Positions 1-6,014 of a stretch of 8,186 nucleotides of DNA are shown here, piece by piece. The first letter of the stretch is position 1. Every line of letters starts with the position of its first letter. Made by a program: the position numbers and the translations under genes. The DNA is from an uncultured Clostridia bacterium. Its GTDB lineage: Bacteria > Bacillota > Clostridia > Lachnospirales > Lachnospiraceae. The notes beneath the pieces are model-generated. The model was not told where the DNA came from and made no database searches. It was given only the letters and a program-made list of their open reading frames with translations. The stretch spans positions 1 through 8,186 of the forward strand of contig CAMZAI010000123.1 in assembly GCA_947304065.1 (NCBI GenBank), read 5' to 3'.

Positions 1-6
1 AAGGAG
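1..6 (+). promoter_or_regulatory. Shine-Dalgarno site of pdp
   Basis: AAGGAG at the very start of the window lies 10 bases before the ATG at 17. A second in-frame ATG two codons later (23) would sit 16 bases away, too far, so this site favours the first ATG. The resulting N-terminus Met-Arg-Met also matches what I recall of Bacillus Pdp. The promoter of this gene lies outside the window. Confidence 0.8.
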
Positions 7-16
7 AACAAAAACT

Positions 17-1342
17 ATGAGAATGTATGACCTTATCGACAAAAAGAGAAACGGCGGAAAACTTACACAGGAAGAGATCGATTTTATCGTAAGCGGCTTT
101 ACGGGCGGCTCGATCCCCGATTATCAGATGTCCGCTTTCCTGATGGCCGTATGCTGCAAAGGAATGGACACGGAAGAGACCACTCAGCTCACGCTTGCGA
201 TGGCTCACAGCGGAGATATGCTCGATCTTTCGCCTATCCAGGGCGTGAAGGTTGACAAGCACAGCACCGGCGGCGTAGGAGACAAGACCTCCCTCGTTAT
301 CGGCCCCATGGTTGCTGCGCTCGGTATCCCGGTTGCAAAAATGTCCGGACGCGGCCTCGGCCACACCGGCGGAACCATCGACAAGCTCGAGAGCATCAAG
401 GGCTTCTCGACATCGATCTCGCCCGAGAAGTTCTTTGAGGATGTTAACCGCATCAAACTCGCCATTACCGGCCAGTCCGCAAACCTGGCTCCCGCTGACA
501 AGAAGATCTACGCGCTGCGCGACGTAACCGCAACTGTCAGCAATATTTCCCTTATTTCCAGCAGTATCATGAGCAAAAAGCTCGCGAGCGGCGCCGATGT
601 TATCGTACTTGACGTAAAGACCGGTTCCGGCGCGTTCATGAAGACAGTTGAGGACTCGGTTGCTCTTGCCGAAGCAATGGTAAATATCGGCAACGGTGCA
701 GGAAGAAAGACCTACGGAGTAATCACAGACATGAACCAGCCGCTGGGACGTGCTGTCGGCAATTCACTCGAAGTTATCGAGGCGATCAACGCACTTAAGG
801 GTCAGGGTCCCGAGGATCTGATGGCCGACGCACTTGCGCTTGGCACATACATGGTATACGGTGCAGGCAAGGCTTCCTCACCCGAAGAGGCACGCGAGAT
901 GCTCTTAAAGACCATCGAAGACGGAAGCGCGCTGAAGAAGATGGCCGAGTTCGTTGAGGCTCAGGGCGGCGATCCCGCTTATGTTTACGACACAGATAAA
1001 TTCGAAAAGGCTACGATCATCGAGCCTGTATGCAGCGACAGAGAGGGTTATGTTTCCTCGATCCATACCGATGAAGTCGGCATGACCTCGCTGATCCTCG
1101 GCGGCGGAAGAGAGACGAAGGAATCCGTTATCGACCTTTCCGTAGGCATGATCATCGAGAAGAAGATCGGCGACCATGTAGATAAGGGCGAGCCTCTCGC
1201 TACACTTTACGCCAACGACAGGACCAAGCTCGAAGCCGCAAAAGCACGTTTCCTCGGTGCATACACGATCGGTGCGAAGCCCGAAGTACTGCCCAAGCAC
1301 GTATACGGAATCGTGACCGAAGACGGGATCAAGATGTTCTGA
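17..1342 (+). CDS. pdp: Pyrimidine-nucleoside phosphorylase
   Basis: This cytoplasmic salvage enzyme phosphorolyses uridine, thymidine and deoxyuridine to the free base and (deoxy)ribose-1-phosphate. The 441 residues match the usual length of the family. The N-terminal helical domain is followed by the phosphate-binding stretch KVDKHSTGGVGDK (78-90). The family signature SGRGLGHTGGT then Asp-Lys-Leu-Glu spans 110-125. Arg168, Ser183 and Lys187 fall exactly where the Bacillus-type enzymes place their base-binding residues. Lys108, in VAKMSGRG, is the residue found in broad-specificity pyrimidine phosphorylases, whereas E. coli thymidine phosphorylase has Met there, so I prefer Pdp over DeoA. 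The C-terminal domain has the usual GGGRETKE and GDHVDKGEPL segments. The reading frame is intact. Upstream genes, often deoxynucleoside or cytidine salvage functions in relatives, lie outside the window. The pectinesterase gene follows 43 bases downstream with no terminator between. Confidence 0.96.
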   Translation: MRMYDLIDKKRNGGKLTQEEIDFIVSGFTGGSIPDYQMSAFLMAVCCKGMDTEETTQLTLAMAHSGDMLDLSPIQGVKVDKHSTGGVGDKTSLVIGPMVAALGIPVAKMSGRGLGHTGGTIDKLESIKGFSTSISPEKFFEDVNRIKLAITGQSANLAPADKKIYALRDVTATVSNISLISSSIMSKKLASGADVIVLDVKTGSGAFMKTVEDSVALAEAMVNIGNGAGRKTYGVITDMNQPLGRAVGNSLEVIEAINALKGQGPEDLMADALALGTYMVYGAGKASSPEEAREMLLKTIEDGSALKKMAEFVEAQGGDPAYVYDTDKFEKATIIEPVCSDREGYVSSIHTDEVGMTSLILGGGRETKESVIDLSVGMIIEKKIGDHVDKGEPLATLYANDRTKLEAAKARFLGAYTIGAKPEVLPKHVYGIVTEDGIKMF

Positions 1343-1385
1343 TCCATATCATCAAAAATCCAAGCTGCCAAAGGAGGGCAGGAAA

Positions 1386-2405
1386 ATGGCTGACACATAC
1401 AGGACGTTAAAAGTCGATCCCTGCGGAAATGCCGATTTTTCAAGCCTTTCCGAGGCAGCTTTTTTCCTTAAGGGATCAAAGATACCGACAAAGCTGATAC
1501 TCGCGCCTACCGCATACAACGAAAGCGTGGTGTTCGAGTGCTCTAACCTTCTGATCACCGGTGGTACTGATAATCCCGATGACACCGTGATCGTCGATTC
1601 CCATTACGCAAAGGAACTTCATCCGAAGGGCTTTATACGCGGTACTTTCTGGACCGCCGTGGTACGTACGGACGGCAATAATATCACTATCAGGAACCTT
1701 ACTGTCAGAAACGCCGCAGGCAACGGCAAAAAGGTCGGCCAGGCAATAGCGCTGTACGCCGACGGATGCGGGATACTTGTCGAGAACTGCAGGCTCATCG
1801 GACATCAGGATACGCTTTTTACCGCGCCTTTCCCTGATCTCAACAAACACGGCAGGAACGAAGGCTTCGGTCCGAAGAACGATATTCCGCGCGATCCTTC
1901 GGTTCAGATCTATAAGAATTGCTTCATCGAAGGCGATGTTGATTTCATATTCGGCGGAGCGACGGCTCTTTTCGACGGCTGCACTATATTTTCCCATGAC
2001 GCCGTCTCGGAGCTCGATCCCGATGACAAAACATCCTGCAGAGGCTATGTGTGTGCGCCCTGTACAGTGCCGTCCCTTAAATACGGCTATCTGTTCACAA
2101 ACTGCAGACTGATATCCGACTGTCCGCCACACACCGTATTCCTCGGACGTCCCTGGAGGCCTTACGGAAGAGCGGTATTCATCAACTGCGCAACCGATGA
2201 GCATATCAGCGAAGACCTCTTTAACGACTGGGACAGTGCAGCCAATCGTGAGACGTCATATTTTGCGGTGAGCGAGGATATGGTCGAAGAAAAGACGCCG
2301 GACGCGTTTTATCACATAATCAAAAATGACGCCGCTCGTGAATATATTAAAGATTTCAAAGCTTTTATCTCTAATTATTTTAATGATTCAACAAATATTT
2401 TTTGA
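1386..2405 (+). CDS. Pectinesterase, CE8 family, apparently cytoplasmic
   Basis: Pectin methylesterases remove methyl groups from galacturonate esters, releasing methanol and de-esterified (oligo)galacturonate. The 339-residue protein is a predicted right-handed beta-helix with all family motifs: TAYNESV (42-48), GQAIAL with Gln119, GHQDTLF (139-145) with the acid/base Asp142, GDVDFIFG (183-190) with the nucleophile Asp186, and LGRPW (253-257) with Arg255 and Trp257. The Asp186-Arg255 gap of 69 residues is close to the 68 I recall for Dickeya PemA. The Asp142-Asp186 gap is 44 residues rather than about 21, so there is an insertion of roughly 23 residues around 146-170. The chain begins directly with the catalytic domain; no signal peptide or membrane anchor is present, so it probably works inside the cell on imported oligosaccharides. 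The start is supported by AGGAGG at 1372-1377, eight bases upstream. The last 15 residues are Asn/Phe-rich and not part of the known fold. Confidence 0.9.
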   Translation: MADTYRTLKVDPCGNADFSSLSEAAFFLKGSKIPTKLILAPTAYNESVVFECSNLLITGGTDNPDDTVIVDSHYAKELHPKGFIRGTFWTAVVRTDGNNITIRNLTVRNAAGNGKKVGQAIALYADGCGILVENCRLIGHQDTLFTAPFPDLNKHGRNEGFGPKNDIPRDPSVQIYKNCFIEGDVDFIFGGATALFDGCTIFSHDAVSELDPDDKTSCRGYVCAPCTVPSLKYGYLFTNCRLISDCPPHTVFLGRPWRPYGRAVFINCATDEHISEDLFNDWDSAANRETSYFAVSEDMVEEKTPDAFYHIIKNDAAREYIKDFKAFISNYFNDSTNIF

Positions 2406-2412
2406 AAATTGC

Positions 2413-2441
2413 TTGATTTATAATTACAGGTGTAGTATTAT
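2413..2441 (+). promoter_or_regulatory. Sigma-A-type promoter of the DUF1015 gene
   Basis: TTGATT (2413-2418) and TATTAT (2436-2441) are separated by 17 bases, placing transcription start near 2448 and giving a leader of about 64 bases. A perfect TATAAT also occurs at 2419-2424, but no convincing -35 box lies at the right distance from it. The region between the pectinesterase stop (2405) and the next start (2512) is clearly richer in A+T than its surroundings. Assigned by eye. Confidence 0.65.
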
Positions 2442-2459
2442 GAATATGCTATAAAAAAC

Positions 2460-2485
2460 GCACGATTTCTTTCCGGAATTTGTGC
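2460..2485 (+). other. Hairpin in the leader of the DUF1015 gene
   Basis: The arms GCACGATTTC (2460-2469) and GAATTTGTGC (2476-2485) can pair over ten positions with one G-T wobble and one T-T mismatch, around a six-base loop. It lies about 12 bases after the predicted transcription start and ends nine bases before the ribosome binding site. It is not followed by a T tract, so it is a poor terminator for the pectinesterase gene. It could be a 5' stabilising stem or a regulatory element, or it could be chance. Confidence 0.35.
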
Positions 2486-2511
2486 AATAATAACAAGGAG
2501 GGCAGCTGTTT

Positions 2512-3750
2512 ATGGCTACTGTTAAACCTTTCAAGTGTGTGAGACCCAATCCCGATGTTGCAGAGAAGGTCGCAGCTCTTCCTTACGACGTTTACAGCCG
2601 TGCGGAAGCGAAAGAGAAGGTGAAAGGTGATAATCTGACCTTCCTTCGTATCGACAGAGCGGAGACTCAGTTCGATGATTCTGTCGGAACTTATGACGAC
2701 TGCGTTTACGCGAAGGCCCGCCAGATGCTGGATGAGGACATCGCGAACGGCGTATATATCCGTGATGAGGATGAGTGCTACTACATTTACGAGCTCATCA
2801 TGAACGGCAGACATCAGACCGGTATCGTTGCATGCGCATCCATTAACGATTATCTGAGCGGCGTTATCAAAAAGCACGAGAATACCCGTGAAGATAAGCT
2901 TCAGGACCGTATACGCCACGTTGATACCTGCTCGGCACAGACCGGACCCATTTTCCTCGCATACCGTTCGAACAAGGCTATCAGCGAGGCCATTAATTCT
3001 ACCAAATCAGGCACAAAGCCGATCTATTCGTTCACATCGGATGACGGCATTACACATAACGTCTGGAAGCTCGACGATCCCGCGAAGGTTGAGGTTGTTA
3101 GGACTCAGTTCGAGAACACCGGCAGCATCTACATTGCAGACGGTCATCACAGATGTGCTTCCGCGGTTAAGGTTGGTCTTAAGCGCCGCCAGGAGAACCC
3201 CAATTATACCGGAGACGAAGAGTTCAACTTCTTCCTTTCGGTTCTGTTCCCCGAGGATCAGCTGCTGATCATGCCTTACAACAGAGTGGTTCGCGATCTT
3301 GTAGGTCTCTCGGTTGAGAACTTTATGTCGCGTATCAGGGTTAACTTCCACATTCATGAGGTTGAAGGACCTTATGAGCCCAAGGAAAAGAACAGTTACG
3401 GAATGTATCTTGACGGCAAATGGTATGAGATCGCCGCAAGGAACAACCTCCGTTCGATATCCGATCCTGTTGCATCTCTTGATGTTTCACTGCTTCAGGA
3501 TTATCTGCTGGGACCGATCCTCGGTATCGGAGATCCCAGGACCGACAAGCGTATCGATTTCATCGGCGGCATCAGAGGCCTGTCCGAGCTTGAACGTCGC
3601 TGCGCTTCCGACATGAGGGTTGCATTCTCCATGTACCCTACATCTATTCAGGAGCTGTTCGCCGTAGCGGACGCAGGAAGGCTTATGCCTCCCAAGTCCA
3701 CATGGTTTGAGCCCAAGCTCCGCAGCGGCTTGTTCATTCACCAAATTTAG
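2512..3750 (+). CDS. DUF1015 family protein
   Basis: At 412 residues this is a full-length member of the DUF1015 family (PF06245), soluble and predicted cytoplasmic. The hallmarks are visible in order: AALPYDVYS (21-29), the KHENTREDKLQDR segment (121-133), IADGHHRCASA (208-218) and PEDQLLIMPYNRVV (247-260). The GHHR and HE...DR clusters are rich in potential phosphate- or metal-binding residues. The biochemical role is not settled to my knowledge. In clostridia, relatives often sit beside serA and serC, and a link with serine metabolism, including kinase activity on free serine, has been proposed; I cannot confirm that here because neither gene is in the window. The start is supported by AAGGAGGG at 2495-2502. 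The gene has its own promoter upstream and a terminator just after it, so it looks monocistronic. Confidence 0.9.
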   Translation: MATVKPFKCVRPNPDVAEKVAALPYDVYSRAEAKEKVKGDNLTFLRIDRAETQFDDSVGTYDDCVYAKARQMLDEDIANGVYIRDEDECYYIYELIMNGRHQTGIVACASINDYLSGVIKKHENTREDKLQDRIRHVDTCSAQTGPIFLAYRSNKAISEAINSTKSGTKPIYSFTSDDGITHNVWKLDDPAKVEVVRTQFENTGSIYIADGHHRCASAVKVGLKRRQENPNYTGDEEFNFFLSVLFPEDQLLIMPYNRVVRDLVGLSVENFMSRIRVNFHIHEVEGPYEPKEKNSYGMYLDGKWYEIAARNNLRSISDPVASLDVSLLQDYLLGPILGIGDPRTDKRIDFIGGIRGLSELERRCASDMRVAFSMYPTSIQELFAVADAGRLMPPKSTWFEPKLRSGLFIHQI

Positions 3751-3781
3751 TATAATCTTTACTTTCCTTTTTCGGGAAAAG

Positions 3782-3804
3782 GCGGCACTTCGGTGTCGCT
3801 TTTT
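3782..3804 (+). terminator. Intrinsic terminator after the DUF1015 gene
   Basis: GCGGCAC (3782-3788) pairs with GTGTCGC (3793-3799) over seven base pairs with one G-T wobble, closed by a TTCG tetraloop, and is followed at once by TTTTT (3800-3804). It begins 31 bases after the stop codon. An upstream A run (3777-3780) could lengthen the stem and may allow some termination in the other direction. A smaller hairpin, CCTTTT/AAAAGG at 3766-3782, shares one base with it. Confidence 0.85.
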
Positions 3805-3808
3805 CTCA

Positions 3809-3837
3809 TTGCCTAATTTTTTTCATTGTGCTAAAAT
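3809..3837 (+). promoter_or_regulatory. Extended -10 promoter of the membrane protein/sortase operon
   Basis: TTGCCT (3809-3814) and TAAAAT (3832-3837) are separated by 17 bases. The -10 box is preceded by TGC, which makes an extended -10 element. Start of transcription is expected near 3844, leaving a leader of about 28 bases before the ATG at 3872. The site begins only five bases after the terminator T tract. No other promoter is evident between the six downstream genes, so this one probably drives the whole series. Confidence 0.65.
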
Positions 3838-3871
3838 TAAATATATATTTTAATCGAATCGAGGGTGAATC

Positions 3872-4354
3872 ATGAATAAAGAATCCAGTTCAAAGACCTC
3901 CGGTCTTAAGCGTTTTATCCGCAGGCTCATACTGTTTATCCTTTTCATCGAGGCCGTTACGGCCGCGGTGCTTAAGGTGCTTGAGTACTTTAAGACAAAG
4001 AAGGCCGACGAAGAGAATCCCACACGTGATTTCAAGGAATTCTTTAATTTCCTCGGCAGAAAGGACGTTACGCTTTCCGACAGCAACGTTTCTGGCGTTA
4101 TCACAAAGAATATCATGGGAGCTACAAGCCTCGATCTTTCCGGCGTTTCATTCAAGGAAGACGGCTTCATATCTCTCAGCGCTTTATGCAGCGCCGTATA
4201 TATCGTGGTTCCCGCAGGCGTCAACGTTAAGATCGACGGTCTGATCAAGGCTTCGCGCGTTGAATGCGACGTGCCCGAAGACAGCACCTTACCTACACTT
4301 TACATTGCTTCGAAGCTCACATGCAGCAGTGTTTATGTGACCACAGCGGAATGA
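3872..4354 (+). CDS. Small membrane protein with LiaF-like C-terminal domain
   Basis: The protein has 160 residues. A Lys/Arg-rich head (residues 3-18) precedes one hydrophobic segment (about 18-38), followed by a charged linker and a C-terminal beta-rich domain (about 75-160). That domain has short repeating strands with a VPAGVNVKIDG turn (113-123) and an ending of the type Leu-Pro-Thr-Leu-Tyr-Ile-Ala. This resembles the C-terminal domain of LiaF and the wider group of cell-wall-stress response proteins (DUF2154-like), which form stacked beta turns. The match is from pattern recognition, not alignment, and the Gly-Gly pairs typical of LiaF turns are mostly replaced. There is no liaR/liaS two-component pair in the window. 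The start has GAGGG at 3861-3865, six bases upstream. It is the first gene of the operon and its stop overlaps the next start in ATGA. Confidence 0.75.
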   Translation: MNKESSSKTSGLKRFIRRLILFILFIEAVTAAVLKVLEYFKTKKADEENPTRDFKEFFNFLGRKDVTLSDSNVSGVITKNIMGATSLDLSGVSFKEDGFISLSALCSAVYIVVPAGVNVKIDGLIKASRVECDVPEDSTLPTLYIASKLTCSSVYVTTAE

Positions 4355-5853
4355 ATCACTCACAGATATTTGAACTAATAAAGTCCGGCACGGACACAAA
4401 GAATAACCTTCAGCAGCTCCGCAAGGAACTGAAGGAGTTTGGGACATCAGGTATTCCCGAAGAGATCAGGAACCAGTGCGATGTTTTTGTAAGTCTGCTC
4501 TCTGACGAAGATCCGAAGATCCGTCAGAACGCCGCGCATATCCTCGGACTTTTGAAGGTTAAGGGAACCGAAGAGGCTCTTTTCTCGTCTTATTTACGAG
4601 ACGAAACATTATACAACAAGGCTGCGTACCTTTCCGCCATTTCCGGCATGGATCATTCCTCTCTCGACGAAAGGCTTCTTGCCAGAAGGGAAGAGCTGAT
4701 AGCGGGTACTTATGAGCCTGAGATGAAGAAGCACATAGGAGAGGAGCTTCATGAGCTCAGCCTTCTTCTTAAAGACTCATTCCCGAAGCATGAGTTTTCC
4801 GCTTCAGGTATGGTGAATGAGTGCGTGCTCCTTACCAACAGGAACTTTAAGGCCGTTACCATGAAGCAGGTGGAGAGCATCCCGCATAAGGAGTTCACCG
4901 CCGGCGTTATGGTAAAGACAAAGCAGCCCGAAAGGCTCCTGAACACCGTCAGGACCTTCAGCGAGATGCTCTTTGTACCGGACGGCATCAGGATATGTTC
5001 ATCCGATCCTGCAGAGGCCGCAAAAGAGCTCACAGAGGCTCATATCGTCGATTATATCGCAGCCAGACTTACAAATCCCGAAGCACCTGTATTCTTCAGG
5101 ATTGACTACAGGGCAAAGGATGAGAACGCCGCTGCGCCATTTGAAAAGAAACTCGCATCGGAACTCGAGCTTGCGTCGGGTTTCAGGCTTGTCAATTCAA
5201 CAAGCGATTACGAGATCGAGCTCAGATTCATAGATACTTCTGACTCGAAGCTTGTTGTGCTGATCCGTTTCTGCGGTCTTTTTGATAAGCGTTTCGCCTA
5301 CAGGAAGAATACGCTGCCTGTCAGCATGAAGCCGTATCTTGCGGCTCTTCTGATGAACCTTGCGAAGGACTACTTTAAGGACAACGCTGCGGTGCTCGAT
5401 CCTTTCTGCGGATGCGGAACGATGCTTGTCGAGCGCGAGCATATCAGACCTGCAAGGCTTTACTACGGCGTCGATATCTTCGGTGATGCGGTTACTGCCG
5501 CGGAGCAGAACATTAAGCTTGCCGGCCTTGCTTCAAAGACAGAACTGATCAAGCGTGATTTCCTTGATTTCACGCACAAGTATCGTTTTGACGAAGTGAT
5601 CACCGACATGCCTTTTGTAACGGGACAAAAGGGTCTCGGCGATATCAGCGCGCTTTACGCTTCGTTCTTCAAGAAGCTCCCGGGCGTTCTCGAGAGCAGC
5701 GGAACGGCGTTTATCTATACCAGGAACAGGGATCTTCTGAGGAAGTATGCTTTTGCCGCGGGCTTCACGCTTCTGGCGGAGTTTGAGATCTCACGCATGG
5801 AAGGCAGTTATTTCTGCATTTTATCTCGTAAACAGGAGCAGCGTCAGTCATGA
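4351..5853 (+). CDS. HEAT-repeat / THUMP-like RNA methyltransferase (UPF0020 family)
   Basis: A 500-residue S-adenosylmethionine-dependent methyltransferase, most likely acting on the exocyclic amine of guanine in tRNA or rRNA. The N-terminal part (about 40-100) reads as one or two HEAT repeats: LLSDEDPKIRQNAAHILGLL (49-68) is a textbook unit. A THUMP-like region (about 155-315) contains SGFRLVNSTSDYEIEL (276-291) and RFAYRKNTLP (314-323). The Rossmann methyltransferase follows, with VLDPFCGCGT (348-357, motif I), YGVDIFG (372-378, cofactor ribose-binding acid) and DMPF (419-422, catalytic motif). DMPF replaces the common Asn/Asp-Pro-Pro-Tyr but resembles the DLPF form I recall in THUMPD3/TrmN-type enzymes. 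The start at 4351 overlaps the previous stop in ATGA. No good Shine-Dalgarno precedes it, suggesting translational coupling. An in-frame extension back to 4264 would be read inside the preceding gene and looks non-native. The exact RNA target cannot be told. Confidence 0.85.
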   Translation: MNHSQIFELIKSGTDTKNNLQQLRKELKEFGTSGIPEEIRNQCDVFVSLLSDEDPKIRQNAAHILGLLKVKGTEEALFSSYLRDETLYNKAAYLSAISGMDHSSLDERLLARREELIAGTYEPEMKKHIGEELHELSLLLKDSFPKHEFSASGMVNECVLLTNRNFKAVTMKQVESIPHKEFTAGVMVKTKQPERLLNTVRTFSEMLFVPDGIRICSSDPAEAAKELTEAHIVDYIAARLTNPEAPVFFRIDYRAKDENAAAPFEKKLASELELASGFRLVNSTSDYEIELRFIDTSDSKLVVLIRFCGLFDKRFAYRKNTLPVSMKPYLAALLMNLAKDYFKDNAAVLDPFCGCGTMLVEREHIRPARLYYGVDIFGDAVTAAEQNIKLAGLASKTELIKRDFLDFTHKYRFDEVITDMPFVTGQKGLGDISALYASFFKKLPGVLESSGTAFIYTRNRDLLRKYAFAAGFTLLAEFEISRMEGSYFCILSRKQEQRQS

Positions 5854-6014
5854 AAAAATTAAAACCGGTCAAGATCATATTGATAATATCCGTTATCGCT
5901 TTTTTGACCTTATTGGGAATTTATATATACGGGCGCATCAAGAACAGGCCCGTAACAGTCTCACAGCGTGAGCAATATCAGGAACAGCTTAAGAACCAGG
6001 AGGAAGAACAGTAA
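5850..6014 (+). CDS. 54-residue single-pass membrane protein
   Basis: This short gene begins at the ATGA junction with the methyltransferase stop and ends in TAATG, sharing its last base with the sortase start. The product opens with MKKLKPVKIILI, has one hydrophobic helix (about 8-28) and ends in a polar tail rich in Gln, Glu and Arg (REQYQEQLKNQEEEQ, 40-54). The charge pattern predicts the N-terminus inside and the tail outside. AGGAG at 5834-5838 is 11 bases before the start. I do not recognise a family. The perfect fit between its neighbours and the plausible membrane topology support a real gene. Its position directly before a sortase suggests a small envelope accessory protein, but that is inference. 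It carries no LPxTG-like sorting signal. Confidence 0.8.
   Translation: MKKLKPVKIILIISVIAFLTLLGIYIYGRIKNRPVTVSQREQYQEQLKNQEEEQ
5998..6003 (+). promoter_or_regulatory. Ribosome binding site of the sortase inside the upstream small gene
   Basis: A full AGGAGG is placed in the codons for the Gln-Glu-rich tail of the 54-residue protein, 10 bases before the sortase ATG at 6014. It is the strongest such site inside the operon, so the sortase may be translated more strongly than, or independently of, its upstream neighbours. Confidence 0.75.

Noticed and set aside
1476..2204. Open frame of 242 codons on the reverse strand
   Set aside because: It is opposite the pectinesterase, whose catalytic motifs are all intact; it has no ribosome binding site or family resemblance.
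2419..2424. Perfect TATAAT as the main -10 box for the DUF1015 gene
   Set aside because: No acceptable -35 box lies 16-18 bases upstream and no TG extension precedes it; the TTGATT/TATTAT pair with 17-base spacing is better.
4264..4350. A 29-codon in-frame upstream extension of the methyltransferase
   Set aside because: It is read inside the preceding gene in another frame, is rich in Arg, His and Cys unlike the rest of the protein, and the ATGA junction at 4351 is a typical coupled start.
4584..4606. Mutually exclusive short hairpins (TCTCGT/ACGAGA and TCGTCT/AGACGA)
   Set aside because: They lie inside the methyltransferase coding region with 6-base stems and no T tract; likely chance.
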